A DNA stretch of 64,000 nt from Frateuria_A sp051900425 (GCF_051900425.1 NZ_JBHZGK010000007.1:62001-126000), one strand, 5' to 3'. Shown: positions 27,185-36,508, counted from the first letter of the stretch. A program made the numbers and translations. The notes: generated from the letters alone by a model not told the origin.

Positions 27185-28036
27185 TCAGGGCTCCAGCATC
27201 AACTGGATGCGCTCGAGATTCGCCAGCAACTGCGCATGGCGGTCGTCGTGGCTCTCGCACAGCAGCACGAACACGCAGTCGAGCAGGTGCTGCAGCGCCG
27301 ATTGATACAGCAGCGGCTGGATGTAGGGCCGCTCGTCGTGCGCGCTGACCAGCAGCTGGATGTCGGCCAGCGTGCGCAGCGGGTTGGCGGTGTGCCGGGT
27401 GACGGTGATCACCTGCCCGCGCCGCTCGCGGAAGTAGCGCGCGATCTTGCACAGCGCCGGATGGTTGCCGTGCTCGGAAAACACCAGCAGCACGTCGCCG
27501 GCGCCGGCGGCGGAGACGTTCGCGGTCATCCGCGCGGTGTCGAAGTTGTGCACGGTGAGGATGCCCAGCAGCGACAACCGCAGCGCGAAGTTGCGCGCGT
27601 AGATGTCGTCCTCGCCCAGGCCGATGATGAACACCTTGCCGGCGCGCCCGGCCTGCTCGATCGCCGCAGCGATCGTGTCGATCACCTCGGGCGGATTGAT
27701 CAGCCGCGTGGCCTCTTCCGCCTCCGACTTGCGCCGCCACAGCGCGCCGGGGCCTTCCTCCTCGCCGCTGCCGGCGCGCTCCATGGCTGGCGCATCGCCG
27801 TTGTCGGCGCGCGCGATCGCCTCGCCGACCGAATATTTCAGGTCCGGATAACCCTTGAAGCCGAGCTTCTGGGTGAACTTGACCACGCTGGACTGGCTGA
27901 TCCCCAGGGCGTTGGCCAATTGCTGCGAGGAGTAGTCGCGCAGCAGGTGCGCGTTTTCCAGGATGAAGTCGGCGATGCGCCGCTCCACCGCCGACATCTG
28001 GTCGCGCTCCGAACGGATTTTGACCAGCGGGGACAT
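27185..28036 (-). CDS. RpiR/MurR-family transcriptional regulator
   Basis: A 283-residue regulator with an N-terminal HTH_6 domain (SAVERRIADFILENAHLLRDYSSQQLANALGISQSSVVKFTQKLGFKGYPDLK) and a C-terminal SIS sugar-phosphate-binding domain (VFIIGLGEDDIYARNFALRL, then DVLLVFSEHGNHPALCKIARYFRERRGQVITVT). E. coli MurR of this family senses MurNAc 6-phosphate. Here the genes around it suggest a peptidoglycan-derived effector. It overlaps the epimerase stop by one base (TGATG). A candidate operator is the palindrome at 31825-31841. Confidence 0.92.
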   Translation of the reverse strand: MSPLVKIRSERDQMSAVERRIADFILENAHLLRDYSSQQLANALGISQSSVVKFTQKLGFKGYPDLKYSVGEAIARADNGDAPAMERAGSGEEEGPGALWRRKSEAEEATRLINPPEVIDTIAAAIEQAGRAGKVFIIGLGEDDIYARNFALRLSLLGILTVHNFDTARMTANVSAAGAGDVLLVFSEHGNHPALCKIARYFRERRGQVITVTRHTANPLRTLADIQLLVSAHDERPYIQPLLYQSALQHLLDCVFVLLCESHDDRHAQLLANLERIQLMLEP

Positions 28037-29133
28037 CAGTCCGCGATCCTCTCCAGGCCCCTGATCTCGCGGATGCCGAGGCCCGGGGCGTCGGTCACGG
28101 AGATTTCCGATTCGTTGAAGATTACCCCACCGTCGACCGGGTTGAACTGGGCCAGCGAGGGGCCATCCAGGTCGATCTTGCTGATCGCGTCGGCACGGGC
28201 CACCGCCACGTGCACGGCCGCCGCCACGCTGATCGAGGTCTCCAGCATGCAGCCGATCATGCAGTCGATGCCGTGCAACTGGGCGATGTCGGCGATCTTG
28301 ATCGCATTGGAAATGCCGCCGGTCTTCATCAGCTTGATATTGATGATGTCGGCCGCGCGCATGCGGATCAGCTCGATCACTTCCATCGGGCCGAACACGC
28401 TCTCGTCGGCCATCACCGGCGTGTGCACGCGCTCGGTGACGTAGCGCATGCCTTCGAGGTCGCGCGCCTTGACCGGCTGTTCGACCAGCTCCAGCTTGAT
28501 GCCGGCCTCTTCCAGTGTCTGCAGCGCGTAAACCGCCTGCTTGGCGGTCCAGCCCTGGTTGGCGTCCAGGCGCAGCAAGGCGCGCCCTTCGACTGCCGCG
28601 TAGATCGCCTTGACCCGCTCGATGTCGACGCCAATGTCCTTGCCGACCTTGATCTTCAGCGACTCGAAGCCGCGATCGACCGCCGCAACCGAGTCGGCCA
28701 CCATCTTGTCGATGTAGTCGACGCTGATCGTGATGTCGGTGGTGATCACCGGGTCGCCACCGCCCAGCAGCTTGTACAGCGGCGCGCTGTAGAGCTGGCC
28801 CCACAGGTCGTAGATGGCGATCTCCACGGCCGCCTTGGCGGAGGAGTTCTTCTCCATCGAGCCCTGGATCAGGTGGGTGATCCGGTTGAGGTTGGCGATC
28901 TCCTGGCCGATCAGCCGCGGCGAGATGTAGTGGCGGATCGCATCCACGATCGAGCCATGCGTGTCGCCGGTGATCACCGCGGTGGCCGGCGCCTCGCCGT
29001 AGCCGATCTGGCCGGTATCGGTGTGCACCATCACCACGATGTCCTCGACCTGGTTGACGGTGCGCAACGCGGTCTTGAAGGGTGTCTTCAGGGGCACCCG
29101 CAGCATGCCGAACTGGATGTCTGTGATCTTCAT
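28036..29133 (-). CDS. L-Ala-D/L-Glu epimerase-like dipeptide epimerase (YkfB/YcjG type)
   Basis: A 365-residue enolase-superfamily enzyme of the muconate-lactonising subgroup. Active-site features are the catalytic lysine in ESLKIKVG near residue 160, the metal ligands in LLRLDANQGW, LVEQPV and MADESVFG and the second lysine in INIKLMKTGG near 262. The lid loop GMLRVPLKTPFKTALRTV and C-terminal IGCMLETSISVAAA resemble L-Ala-D/L-Glu epimerases, which convert L-Ala-D-Glu from murein into L-Ala-L-Glu for use as nutrient. The overlap with rpiR and the YkfC-like gene upstream copy the logic of the Bacillus ykfABCD operon. Confidence 0.87.
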   Translation of the reverse strand: MKITDIQFGMLRVPLKTPFKTALRTVNQVEDIVVMVHTDTGQIGYGEAPATAVITGDTHGSIVDAIRHYISPRLIGQEIANLNRITHLIQGSMEKNSSAKAAVEIAIYDLWGQLYSAPLYKLLGGGDPVITTDITISVDYIDKMVADSVAAVDRGFESLKIKVGKDIGVDIERVKAIYAAVEGRALLRLDANQGWTAKQAVYALQTLEEAGIKLELVEQPVKARDLEGMRYVTERVHTPVMADESVFGPMEVIELIRMRAADIINIKLMKTGGISNAIKIADIAQLHGIDCMIGCMLETSISVAAAVHVAVARADAISKIDLDGPSLAQFNPVDGGVIFNESEISVTDAPGLGIREIRGLERIAD

Positions 29134-29157
29134 GGTGTCTTTGTCGTTGGTGTCCGC

Positions 29158-29221
29158 AGGGTGGGCTTCGAGCCCACCGTCCTGTCGCAGGAACGTCTGG
29201 CGGGCGTCGCGCCCACCCTAC
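29158..29221. repeat. Inverted repeat of the AGGGTGGGCTTC family
   Basis: AGGGTGGGCTTCGAGCCCACC at the left and GGCGGGCGTCGCGCCCACCCTA at the right form an imperfect stem between the epimerase and endopeptidase genes. It is a diverged member of the family seen at 27100. Confidence 0.75.
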
Positions 29222-29227
29222 GGACCG

Positions 29228-30628
29228 CTACGGCCGCATCCGTACGATGCTGGTCATGTGGTCGATGAAGGTGGAGTCCTTGCCGTAGAGCATCGGAAGC
29301 AGCGGCGTTACCGAAACGGCATTGAGCTTGACGTGCGCCGTGGAACCGTCGGCCTTGTGGTAGCTCATGCCCAGCACGTCGTGGATCACCCACGGCTGCC
29401 CTTGCCACTGGCCCAGGGACATCATCACGTGGCCGGGGATGTAGACCAGGTCGCCCAGTTCCAGCGCTTGCGCCGCCTGCAGACGATCTTCGTGCGCGCT
29501 GTCCGTGCCGAAAGCCTGCTTCGCGAAGGCCGGGCTCACGCCCTGGCTGGAGGTGTTGCGCGGCATCTCGACGCCCATCGAGCGATAGACGTCCGAGACG
29601 AAGCCGGAGCAGTCCCGCCCGTCGTAGGCATGACCCCAGCCGTAGCGCTCGCCCAGGAACTTGAACGCCTGGGTGATCAGGTTGCGCGGGGTCAGCGGCA
29701 GGTAGTCGGGCGCGGTGTCGGCGTTCTTCTGGATCAGCGCAGGACTGAAGGCGAGCGAGCCGTCGGCCTTGCGCACCGGCAGCTCGACCACGTGCGCGGC
29801 GTAGGGCGTCTGGCCGTTGACCGGCTGGTCCGCGGCCAAGTCGGTGAGCACCGGCACGCGCGTGCCCATGTCCAGCTCCACCTGCGAGACGGCCGGCGCC
29901 TCGCGGGTATAGACGGTGTAGACCTTGGCCCCGGTGACGACGCGGTAGGGCGTCTTGTCGGCGTAGCCGAGCACGGCTTCCTTGCTGCCTTCGGCGATGT
30001 TGGTCGCCTCGGTCCAGGCGGCATAGCGCGGGCTCACCACGAACAGCCAGCGGCCGTCGCGGCTGGCGTGGGCGATCACCACCGGGGTGCCGGGAAACTC
30101 GGCGGTCTCCTGGAAGCGGTCGATGTCGGTATCGCCCGCTTCGCGGAACACGCGAAGCGTGGTCGGGAACGTACGTAGCGCAGCGCGGCGCACGACCATG
30201 CCGTAACGCGTCTTCTGGCTCGCCGGGATGGCATCAAGCGCGCGGGCGTCGACGATGCCCTTCAGCGTGGCGGCCGGCACCGGTTTGCCGTCGACGTCGT
30301 AGAGCGGCCTGGACGGCGCATCGGCAAGATCCTCGATCCAGCCGCGCACCTGCGCGCCATTGAGGGTGGCCGGCAGCGCGCGCAGTTCATGCATCGACTT
30401 GTCCCGCGCGAACAGCGCCGCGTTCTGCGCCGCGATCTGCTGGCGGCTCAGGATCACCTTGTCCGGCTGCGGCTGCAGGCCGATCCAGAACGCGGGGGTC
30501 AGCTGGGCCTCGCCCACGCCAAGCACGCCCGAAGGGGGCACCGGCAAGGTCGAAACCTGGTCGCGCGCATGCAGCGGCGTAGCCGCCAGCAGCAGGGCCA
30601 GCAGCGCCGAAGAGAGAAAAGTTCGCAT
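29228..30628 (-). CDS. NlpC/P60 endopeptidase with SH3-like domains (YkfC-like)
   Basis: A 466-residue exported protein with a signal peptide (TFLSSALLALLLAATPLHA). The middle part (residues 100-320) resembles the two SH3b-like domains of YkfC, for example YGMVVRRAALRTFPT. The C-terminal NlpC/P60 domain has Cys in YDGRDCSGFVSDVYRSMG near 360, His in IPGHVMMSLG and a third polar residue in VIHDVLG. YkfC-type enzymes cut the gamma-D-Glu to meso-DAP bond of free stem peptides, releasing L-Ala-D-Glu for the epimerase encoded next. I chose the ATG at 30628 because AGGA lies eight bases upstream; an ATG at 30643 or a GTG at 30652 overlapping the previous stop are alternatives. Confidence 0.85.
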   Translation of the reverse strand: MRTFLSSALLALLLAATPLHARDQVSTLPVPPSGVLGVGEAQLTPAFWIGLQPQPDKVILSRQQIAAQNAALFARDKSMHELRALPATLNGAQVRGWIEDLADAPSRPLYDVDGKPVPAATLKGIVDARALDAIPASQKTRYGMVVRRAALRTFPTTLRVFREAGDTDIDRFQETAEFPGTPVVIAHASRDGRWLFVVSPRYAAWTEATNIAEGSKEAVLGYADKTPYRVVTGAKVYTVYTREAPAVSQVELDMGTRVPVLTDLAADQPVNGQTPYAAHVVELPVRKADGSLAFSPALIQKNADTAPDYLPLTPRNLITQAFKFLGERYGWGHAYDGRDCSGFVSDVYRSMGVEMPRNTSSQGVSPAFAKQAFGTDSAHEDRLQAAQALELGDLVYIPGHVMMSLGQWQGQPWVIHDVLGMSYHKADGSTAHVKLNAVSVTPLLPMLYGKDSTFIDHMTSIVRMRP

Positions 30629-30648
30629 GGTCGTGGTCCTCATGGCTG

Positions 30649-31800
30649 TCACGATCCCGCCAGCGTCGACATGATCGACGCCACCAGCAGGCCGAAGCCG
30701 GTGCCCAGTATGTAACCCAGCAGCGCGAGCAGGATGCCGACCGGCACCAGCGCGCGCGAATAGCTCGCCGCCAGCACCGGCGTCGCCGCCACGCCGCCGA
30801 TGTGCGCCAGCGAGGAAATCCCGCAGAGGTAGAGATCGAAGCGGAACAGCTTGGCGAAGCCGACCAGCAGGACCGCATGAACGGCGATGACCGTCACGCC
30901 GCAGAGCAGGTACAGCGGCGCCGCGCCGATGCCGTGGAAATTGCTCTGCGAGGCGAGTACTGCCACCACGCTGATCAGCAGTGCGCTGGAAATGGTGCCC
31001 GCGCCCGGGTAGCGCGCCAACGGCGTATGTGCCACGACCAGCCCGGCGCCGGTGGCGAGCAGGATGGTCCAGGTGGTCGCGCTGATCATGGTCGAAGTCG
31101 GCAGGAAGGTCGCAAACCACGCGGCCAGTGCCGCCGCCGCCAGCGCAAGCCCCAACCACAACAGCACCGAATCGGACGTGGTCGGCCCGGTCGCCTTCGC
31201 CTCGGCGACCTGCAGTTCGCCGGTCGACCTGGCCTTCGTCCAGCGGTTGAACGCCGGCGCCAGCCGCGCCACCGCGAACAGCACGGCCACCCAGGTCGAA
31301 TAGCAGAGCGCGTCGGTCAGCAGGCTCATCGCCAGATGCTGGTCGGACATGCCGATCGCCTGTTTCACCGCGATCATGTTCGCCGTGCCGCCGACCCAGC
31401 TGCCCGACAGCGCCGCCAGCGGATGCCATGCATCGCCTGGCAGCCAGCGTTTGTAGAGCAGGAAGGTCGTGATGAAGGCGATGAACAGGCTGACCGAGGT
31501 GCAGGCGAACACGCCCAGCACGCGCGGCCCGAGCTTGAAGATCGCGCGCAGGTCGCAGTTGATCATCAGCAGGAACAGCAGCGCCGGCACCATGTGCGAG
31601 ACCAGCATCGACTGCGCGGTGCGGATCTCCTCGTTGACCTGCCACAGGCCCGACACCGCCAGCGCGGTCACCAGCAGGTAGGTGAAGACGATCGGCGGCA
31701 GCACGTTGAACACGCGCCAGCCGGTGCGCCGCTCCAGCGCCGGAAACAGGCCGGCGGCCAGCAGCATCACGGCCAGGTATGGCCATACCGTGTGGATCAC
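30649..31800 (-). CDS. DUF819 family membrane protein, candidate transporter
   Basis: A 383-residue integral membrane protein with about ten helices, typical of DUF819 (YjcL-like): PPIVFTYLLVTAL, LLFLLMINCDLRAIFKLG, LSGSWVGGTANMIAVKQAIG near residue 135 and LCGISSLAHIGGVAATPVLAASY near 330. The paired glycine-rich loops are reminiscent of the re-entrant loops of secondary transporters. DUF819 proteins have no established substrate. As first gene of the muropeptide operon it is a good candidate importer of murein peptides. The start is the GTG at 31800, seven bases after a GAGGGG ribosome site. Confidence 0.8.
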   Translation of the reverse strand: MIHTVWPYLAVMLLAAGLFPALERRTGWRVFNVLPPIVFTYLLVTALAVSGLWQVNEEIRTAQSMLVSHMVPALLFLLMINCDLRAIFKLGPRVLGVFACTSVSLFIAFITTFLLYKRWLPGDAWHPLAALSGSWVGGTANMIAVKQAIGMSDQHLAMSLLTDALCYSTWVAVLFAVARLAPAFNRWTKARSTGELQVAEAKATGPTTSDSVLLWLGLALAAAALAAWFATFLPTSTMISATTWTILLATGAGLVVAHTPLARYPGAGTISSALLISVVAVLASQSNFHGIGAAPLYLLCGVTVIAVHAVLLVGFAKLFRFDLYLCGISSLAHIGGVAATPVLAASYSRALVPVGILLALLGYILGTGFGLLVASIMSTLAGS

Positions 31801-31824
31801 GCGCTACCCCTCGTGCGTCGTGTC

Positions 31825-31841
31825 AGGAATATGCCATTCCT
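31825..31841. promoter_or_regulatory. Candidate RpiR operator palindrome
   Basis: AGGAAT-ATGCC-ATTCCT is a perfect 6-5-6 inverted repeat about 10 bases downstream of the predicted minus-strand transcription start. A bound regulator would block the DUF819-to-dauA operon. The assignment to the local RpiR protein is an inference from position only. Confidence 0.45.
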
Positions 31842-31856
31842 CATACATTGAGCCGA

Positions 31857-31884
31857 AGCATAAATTATTGACCACCTTTTGCAA
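31857..31884 (-). promoter_or_regulatory. Sigma-70 promoter for the DUF819 operon
   Basis: On the minus strand TTGCAA (31884-31879) and TATGCT (31862-31857) are separated by 16 bases, in the most AT-rich patch of the region. Transcription would begin near 31850. Confidence 0.5.
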
Positions 31885-31896
31885 GCGTGTTACACA
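31868..31896 (+). promoter_or_regulatory. Possible promoter for the plus-strand set
   Basis: TTGACC (31868-31873) and TACACA (31891-31896) are separated by 17 bases. The -35 is good (5 of 6), the -10 is weak. It overlaps the minus-strand promoter, so the two directions would compete or be co-regulated. Confidence 0.35.
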
Positions 31897-31930
31897 AGGC
31901 CTTGATGCCATCGGGCGGGGGCGTTGTGCG

Positions 31931-33442
31931 ATGACGAGGGTGCCAGCGACGCAAGGCAAACACGAACCGGTGCGCGGGCGTGCACTGGCGCGCGCCGCGC
32001 TGGTGGGCCTGCTCTGCTGCGCCATGCCGGCACTGGCCAGCCTGCCGCCGCCGGGCCCGCCCGCCATCGTCGCGCAAATCGACCACGGCCATTTCGATGC
32101 CGCCCGCCGGGCGATCGACCGGGCGCTTGCCCAGCCGGGGCTCGCGCCCGACGCGCGCGAGGCGCTCGCGTTCCAGCGCGAGCGCATGCACCGCATCCTG
32201 CTCGACTTCTCGCTTACCGCGGACGACGCCAAGGCGCGGATACGCAAGCAGATCCCGGACCTTACCGATGCGGAGTTCGCGCGATGGGACGCGGCCGGCC
32301 TGCTCGAGCACATGGTGATCGACGGCCGCACGCTCTACTTCAACCGCGCGCCATCGAACCTTTTCCTGCTGAGCGACCAGGCGCGCGACCGCCGCGGCCG
32401 TTCGGCGCCGGCGCTGCCGCCCAACGGCCCCAACGAGGTGCTGAACGACCACCACCGCGCAGCCTTCCGCGAGGCCCTCGCAAGCGGCAAGGCCGGCGTG
32501 CTGCCGATGCGCGTGCGCGTGACCCAGACGGTCACCGTCGACGCCGATGCCGTCCCGGCCGGCGAGACGGTCAAGGCCTGGATCCCCTACCCGCGTGCGA
32601 TCCCCGGCCAGCAGGACGACATCCGTTTCGTCGCCAGCCAGCCGACCGGCGCGCGCGTGGCGCCAGTGGATACGCTGCAGCGCACCGCGTACCTGGAGGC
32701 ACCGGCCAAGGCCGGCCAGCCGACCGTGTTCAAGCTCACCTACGAGCTGACCCTGCGTGCGCAATCCCACCCGATCGATCCGGACAAGGTCGTGCCGGCG
32801 ACGATCACGCCGGCGCTCAAGCCCTTCATCGAAGAGCGCGCGCCGCACATCGTCTTTACTGACGACCTGCGTGCGTTCTCGCGCAAGGTGGTGGGCGACG
32901 AAACCAATCCCTACCGCGTCGCGCAGAAGCTGTTTGCCGCGGTGGACCGGATTCCGTGGGCCGGCGCGCGCGAGTACTCCACCATCAGCAACATCAGCGA
33001 CTACACCCTGCACGCCGGCCACGGCGACTGCGGCGAACAGACCCTGCTGCTGCTCACCCTGCTGCGCCTGAACGGTATTCCGGCACGCTGGCAATCCGGC
33101 TGGATGTTCTCCGACGGCGACTACGACAACATCCACGACTGGGGACAGCTCTACCTCGCCCCGTACGGCTGGGTGCCGGTGGACGTGACCTTCGGCCAGC
33201 TCGCGCCCGGACCCGGCGACGACCCGCGCCTGCGCTGGTTCTACCTGGGCGGCCTGGACGCCTATCGCATTGCCTTCAACGACGACTACAGCCGTCCGTT
33301 CGTGCCGGCCAAGCAGTTCCCGCGTTCGGAAACCGTCGACTCGCAGCGCGGCGAGGTCGAGTGGCGCGGCGGCAATCTGTATTTCGACAAGTGGGATTAC
33401 CACTTCGACTGGCAGTTCCTGCACGGACGCAACGACAAGTAA
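31931..33442 (+). CDS. Secreted transglutaminase-like cysteine protease-fold protein
   Basis: A 503-residue exported protein with an arginine-rich start and hydrophobic core (ARAALVGLLCCAMPALA). The C-terminal half is a transglutaminase-like domain with catalytic Cys in HAGHGDCGEQTLLLLTLLRLNGIPAR near residue 375 and His and Asp in NIHDWGQLYLAPYGWVPVDVTFG near 400-420. The N-terminal part (40-300) is of unknown fold with a beta-rich TVTVDADAVPAGETVKAWIPYPR segment. Bacterial members are mostly peptidases or amidases. Its position facing the TonB receptor suggests it processes peptides before or after outer-membrane passage. The start is ATG at 31931; the frame is open upstream. Confidence 0.8.
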   Translation: MTRVPATQGKHEPVRGRALARAALVGLLCCAMPALASLPPPGPPAIVAQIDHGHFDAARRAIDRALAQPGLAPDAREALAFQRERMHRILLDFSLTADDAKARIRKQIPDLTDAEFARWDAAGLLEHMVIDGRTLYFNRAPSNLFLLSDQARDRRGRSAPALPPNGPNEVLNDHHRAAFREALASGKAGVLPMRVRVTQTVTVDADAVPAGETVKAWIPYPRAIPGQQDDIRFVASQPTGARVAPVDTLQRTAYLEAPAKAGQPTVFKLTYELTLRAQSHPIDPDKVVPATITPALKPFIEERAPHIVFTDDLRAFSRKVVGDETNPYRVAQKLFAAVDRIPWAGAREYSTISNISDYTLHAGHGDCGEQTLLLLTLLRLNGIPARWQSGWMFSDGDYDNIHDWGQLYLAPYGWVPVDVTFGQLAPGPGDDPRLRWFYLGGLDAYRIAFNDDYSRPFVPAKQFPRSETVDSQRGEVEWRGGNLYFDKWDYHFDWQFLHGRNDK

Positions 33443-33490
33443 CCAACAAGTTCAACTGACATCGACCCGGCGTCGAGGGGAGTAGGGGAA

Positions 33491-36490
33491 ATGAGCAGCA
33501 AGGTTTGGAACATGCGCAGGACCGTGCTCGGCACGGCGCTCGGACTGGCGCTGGCCGCCTTCGGCGCGCCGCAGGCCCACGCAGCCAACAACGACGGCGC
33601 CGTCGCCGGCCACACCCAGGCCGGCGCCACGGTGACCGTGACCAGCCCGGATACCGGCTTCACCCGCTCGGTCGTCGCCGACAGCGAAGGCAACTACCGC
33701 CTGCCCTTCCTGCCGGTCGGCCAGTACACCATCAGCGCGACCAGCGCCGGCCAGCCGGTCGGTCCGACCCGCAACGTCACCGTCGCCCTGGGCACGACCA
33801 CCACGGTCGACCTGGGCGCGATGAACGCGACCAACCTGTCCACCATCAACGTCACCAGCTCGGTGCTGCCGGTGATCGACGTGAGCTCGACCGAGTCGGC
33901 CACGATCGTCTCGCGTGCCGACCTGGTGCGCCTGCCGGTCGACCAGAACGTGGCCTCGGTCGCGCTGCTCGCGCCGGGCGTGGTCAAGGGCAACGCCGGC
34001 TTCGGCGGCATCTCCTTCGGCGGTTCGTCGATCGCCGAGAACGCGTTCTACGTCAACGGCCTCAACGTCACCGACTTCTACAACCGCAACGGCTTCTCCG
34101 AAGCGCCGTTCGCCTTCTACGACCAGTTCCAGGTCAAGACCGGCGGCTATTCGGTGGAATTCGGGCGCACCACCGGCGGCGTGGTCAACGCGGTGGCACG
34201 CTCGGGCACCAACGAGTTCCACGCCGGCACCGAAATCACGATGGAGCCGGGCAACTGGCATTCGGTGGCCGAGAACCACTACGACGCCAACGGCACCCGC
34301 TACATCACCGCCAGCCGCGACCGCGATTCGCTGATCAAGACCAACGTCTGGGCGTCCGGCCCGATCGTGAAGGACAAACTGTTCTTCTTCGCGATGTACG
34401 AGGCCCGCGGTGCCACGCCCCGCAACACCAACGACGCCGGCAACGCGATCACCGACAACAATTCGAACCAGGGCTTCTGGGGCACCACGGTCGACTGGAA
34501 CATCACCGACAACAACACCTTGTCGCTGATGGCCTTCTCCGACAAGAACAAGAATGTCGGCGACGTCTACGAGTACGACTACGACACCGACACCCGCGGC
34601 ACCAAGACCAACGAGATCTACACCGACACCGGCGGCAAGAACTGGGCGCTGACCTGGACCAGTTACCTCACCAACGACCTGTCGATGAAGCTGATGTACG
34701 GCGAGAACAACCGCGAAGCGTTCACCCGCTCGCAGCTGGACCTCGAATGCAACCCGGTCGCCATCGACGACACCACCGCCGTGCCGCCGCCCGACCCGCA
34801 GCTGGGCTGCTCGACCAGCACGCGCGTGGAAAAGCGCAACGACCAGCGCAAGCAGGGCCGCGCCGACTTCGAGTGGACACTTGGCGACCACCTGCTGCGC
34901 TTCGGCTACGACCATGAGGTCAACACCTCCGAATACAGCCGCTACTACCCCGGCCCCGGTGCGCTCTACTACACCGTGTATGCCGGTGCGGCGGGCGACA
35001 CCATCGACAACGGCGGGGTGATCCCCGCGGGCTACACCAACTACGTCCGTGCGCGCCGCTACGAGATCGAAGGCACCTTCAAGACGATCGACTCGGCCTA
35101 TTACCTGGAAGACAACTGGCAGATCACGCCCAACTTCGTGCTCAACATGGGCCTGCGCAACGACAGCTTCGACAACCAGGACGCCGCGGGCAACAGCTAC
35201 ATCAAGATGGATCGCCAGATCGCGCCGCGCCTTGGCTTCTCGTGGGACATGAAGGGCGACGGCAGCACCAAGCTGTTCGGCAACCTGGGCCGCTATTTCC
35301 TGCCGGTGGCCAACGTGATCAACATCAAGCAGGCCGGCGGCCTGCTCGACGAGCGCACGTTCTACGCCTTCGACGGCTGGGAGACGCGCGAACTCAACGG
35401 CGTCAGCTACGTCGTGCCGCGGCTGGGCCCGCAGATCGGCCCGGTCGATACCTCGCAGGGCGACGGCACCGTGGGCGACCTGCGCTCGGAAGTCGACCAC
35501 GACATGGATCCGGTCTACCAGGACGAGGCGATCCTGGGCTTCCAGCAGATGATCGGCAACAACTGGTCGTGGGGCGTCAGCGGCACCTACCGCCGCCTGC
35601 ACAATGCCATCGACGACATGGAAATCAGCGCCACCGCGCAGTGCGGTCCGGATGGCTACGTGGGCTGGGTCATGGCAAACCCGGGCGAGAAGGTCACCGT
35701 CTGGGGCGACACCAACTGCGACGGCACGGCCGACGGCTACCTGACCGTCGATACCTCCAAGGAAGGCTGGGCGATGTACGACGCCGAGGGCAACTACCTG
35801 GGCCAGCGCGGCTGGGTGAAGCCCAAGCGCACCTACACGTCGCTGGAATTCCAGCTTGACCGTGCCTGGGACGAGAAGTGGTCCTTCAACGCGTCGTACG
35901 TTCTGGCCTGGAACCGCGGCAACGCGGAGGGCCCGGTCAACTCGGACACCGACTTCGACGATACCGGCCGTACCGAAAACTTCGACGATCCGTGGGTGAA
36001 CTTCGGCGGCGACGGCTACCTGCCGAACGATCGCCGCCACCAGCTGAAGCTGCGCGGCGCCTATGCGATCACCCCGCACTGGCAGGTCAGCGGCGACCTG
36101 GACGTCCATTCGGGCGGCCCGATCACCGGCTTCGGCGTGGGCAACCCGTATGACGCGCAGAACTACCACAGCTATTACATCTGCGTGGAAAACTGCACCT
36201 CGCCCGTTTCCGAGGACCGCGTCTACGAACGCTCGCCCCGCGGCGCCTACGGCCGCCTGCCCTGGACCTACACGCTCAACGCCGGCATCAGCTACATCCT
36301 GCCCTTCCAGGGCGGCGGCAACCTGCGCGTGAAGCTGGCCGTGTACAACCTGCTCAACCAGCAGCGCACGGTGCAGGTGGACCAGGACCTGCAGACCACC
36401 ATCTCCAACGGCACCAGCGCCAGCTTCATGCAACCGATCGGCTTCCAGTCGCCGCGCTTCGCGCAGCTGACCGTGGCCGTGGACTTCTAA
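33491..36490 (+). CDS. TonB-dependent receptor with N-terminal carboxypeptidase-regulatory-like domain
   Basis: A 999-residue outer-membrane receptor. A signal peptide (VLGTALGLALAAFGAPQAHA) is followed by a carboxypeptidase-regulatory-like/Ig domain (residues 35-115, with PDTGFTRSVVADSEGNYRLPFLPVGQYTI). The plug domain runs to about 260 (VNGLNVTDFYNRNGFSEAPFAFYDQFQVKTGGYSVEFGRTTGGVVNAVARSGTNEFHAG). The long beta-barrel ends in RFAQLTVAVDF with the typical C-terminal aromatic residue. This Oar-like architecture is common in Xanthomonadales receptors for proteins, peptides or glycans. The ligand is not known; the surrounding peptidase genes point to murein peptides. A GAGGGG ribosome site precedes the ATG. 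A terminator follows. Confidence 0.92.
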   Translation: MSSKVWNMRRTVLGTALGLALAAFGAPQAHAANNDGAVAGHTQAGATVTVTSPDTGFTRSVVADSEGNYRLPFLPVGQYTISATSAGQPVGPTRNVTVALGTTTTVDLGAMNATNLSTINVTSSVLPVIDVSSTESATIVSRADLVRLPVDQNVASVALLAPGVVKGNAGFGGISFGGSSIAENAFYVNGLNVTDFYNRNGFSEAPFAFYDQFQVKTGGYSVEFGRTTGGVVNAVARSGTNEFHAGTEITMEPGNWHSVAENHYDANGTRYITASRDRDSLIKTNVWASGPIVKDKLFFFAMYEARGATPRNTNDAGNAITDNNSNQGFWGTTVDWNITDNNTLSLMAFSDKNKNVGDVYEYDYDTDTRGTKTNEIYTDTGGKNWALTWTSYLTNDLSMKLMYGENNREAFTRSQLDLECNPVAIDDTTAVPPPDPQLGCSTSTRVEKRNDQRKQGRADFEWTLGDHLLRFGYDHEVNTSEYSRYYPGPGALYYTVYAGAAGDTIDNGGVIPAGYTNYVRARRYEIEGTFKTIDSAYYLEDNWQITPNFVLNMGLRNDSFDNQDAAGNSYIKMDRQIAPRLGFSWDMKGDGSTKLFGNLGRYFLPVANVINIKQAGGLLDERTFYAFDGWETRELNGVSYVVPRLGPQIGPVDTSQGDGTVGDLRSEVDHDMDPVYQDEAILGFQQMIGNNWSWGVSGTYRRLHNAIDDMEISATAQCGPDGYVGWVMANPGEKVTVWGDTNCDGTADGYLTVDTSKEGWAMYDAEGNYLGQRGWVKPKRTYTSLEFQLDRAWDEKWSFNASYVLAWNRGNAEGPVNSDTDFDDTGRTENFDDPWVNFGGDGYLPNDRRHQLKLRGAYAITPHWQVSGDLDVHSGGPITGFGVGNPYDAQNYHSYYICVENCTSPVSEDRVYERSPRGAYGRLPWTYTLNAGISYILPFQGGGNLRVKLAVYNLLNQQRTVQVDQDLQTTISNGTSASFMQPIGFQSPRFAQLTVAVDF

Positions 36491-36508
36491 GGCCCCTCCC
36501 CGCCTGGC

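Noticed and set aside
33452..36433. A 993-codon open frame on the minus strand
   Set aside because: It lies exactly antisense to the TonB receptor, has a valine/glycine-rich shadow composition typical of high-GC DNA and shows no domain motifs.
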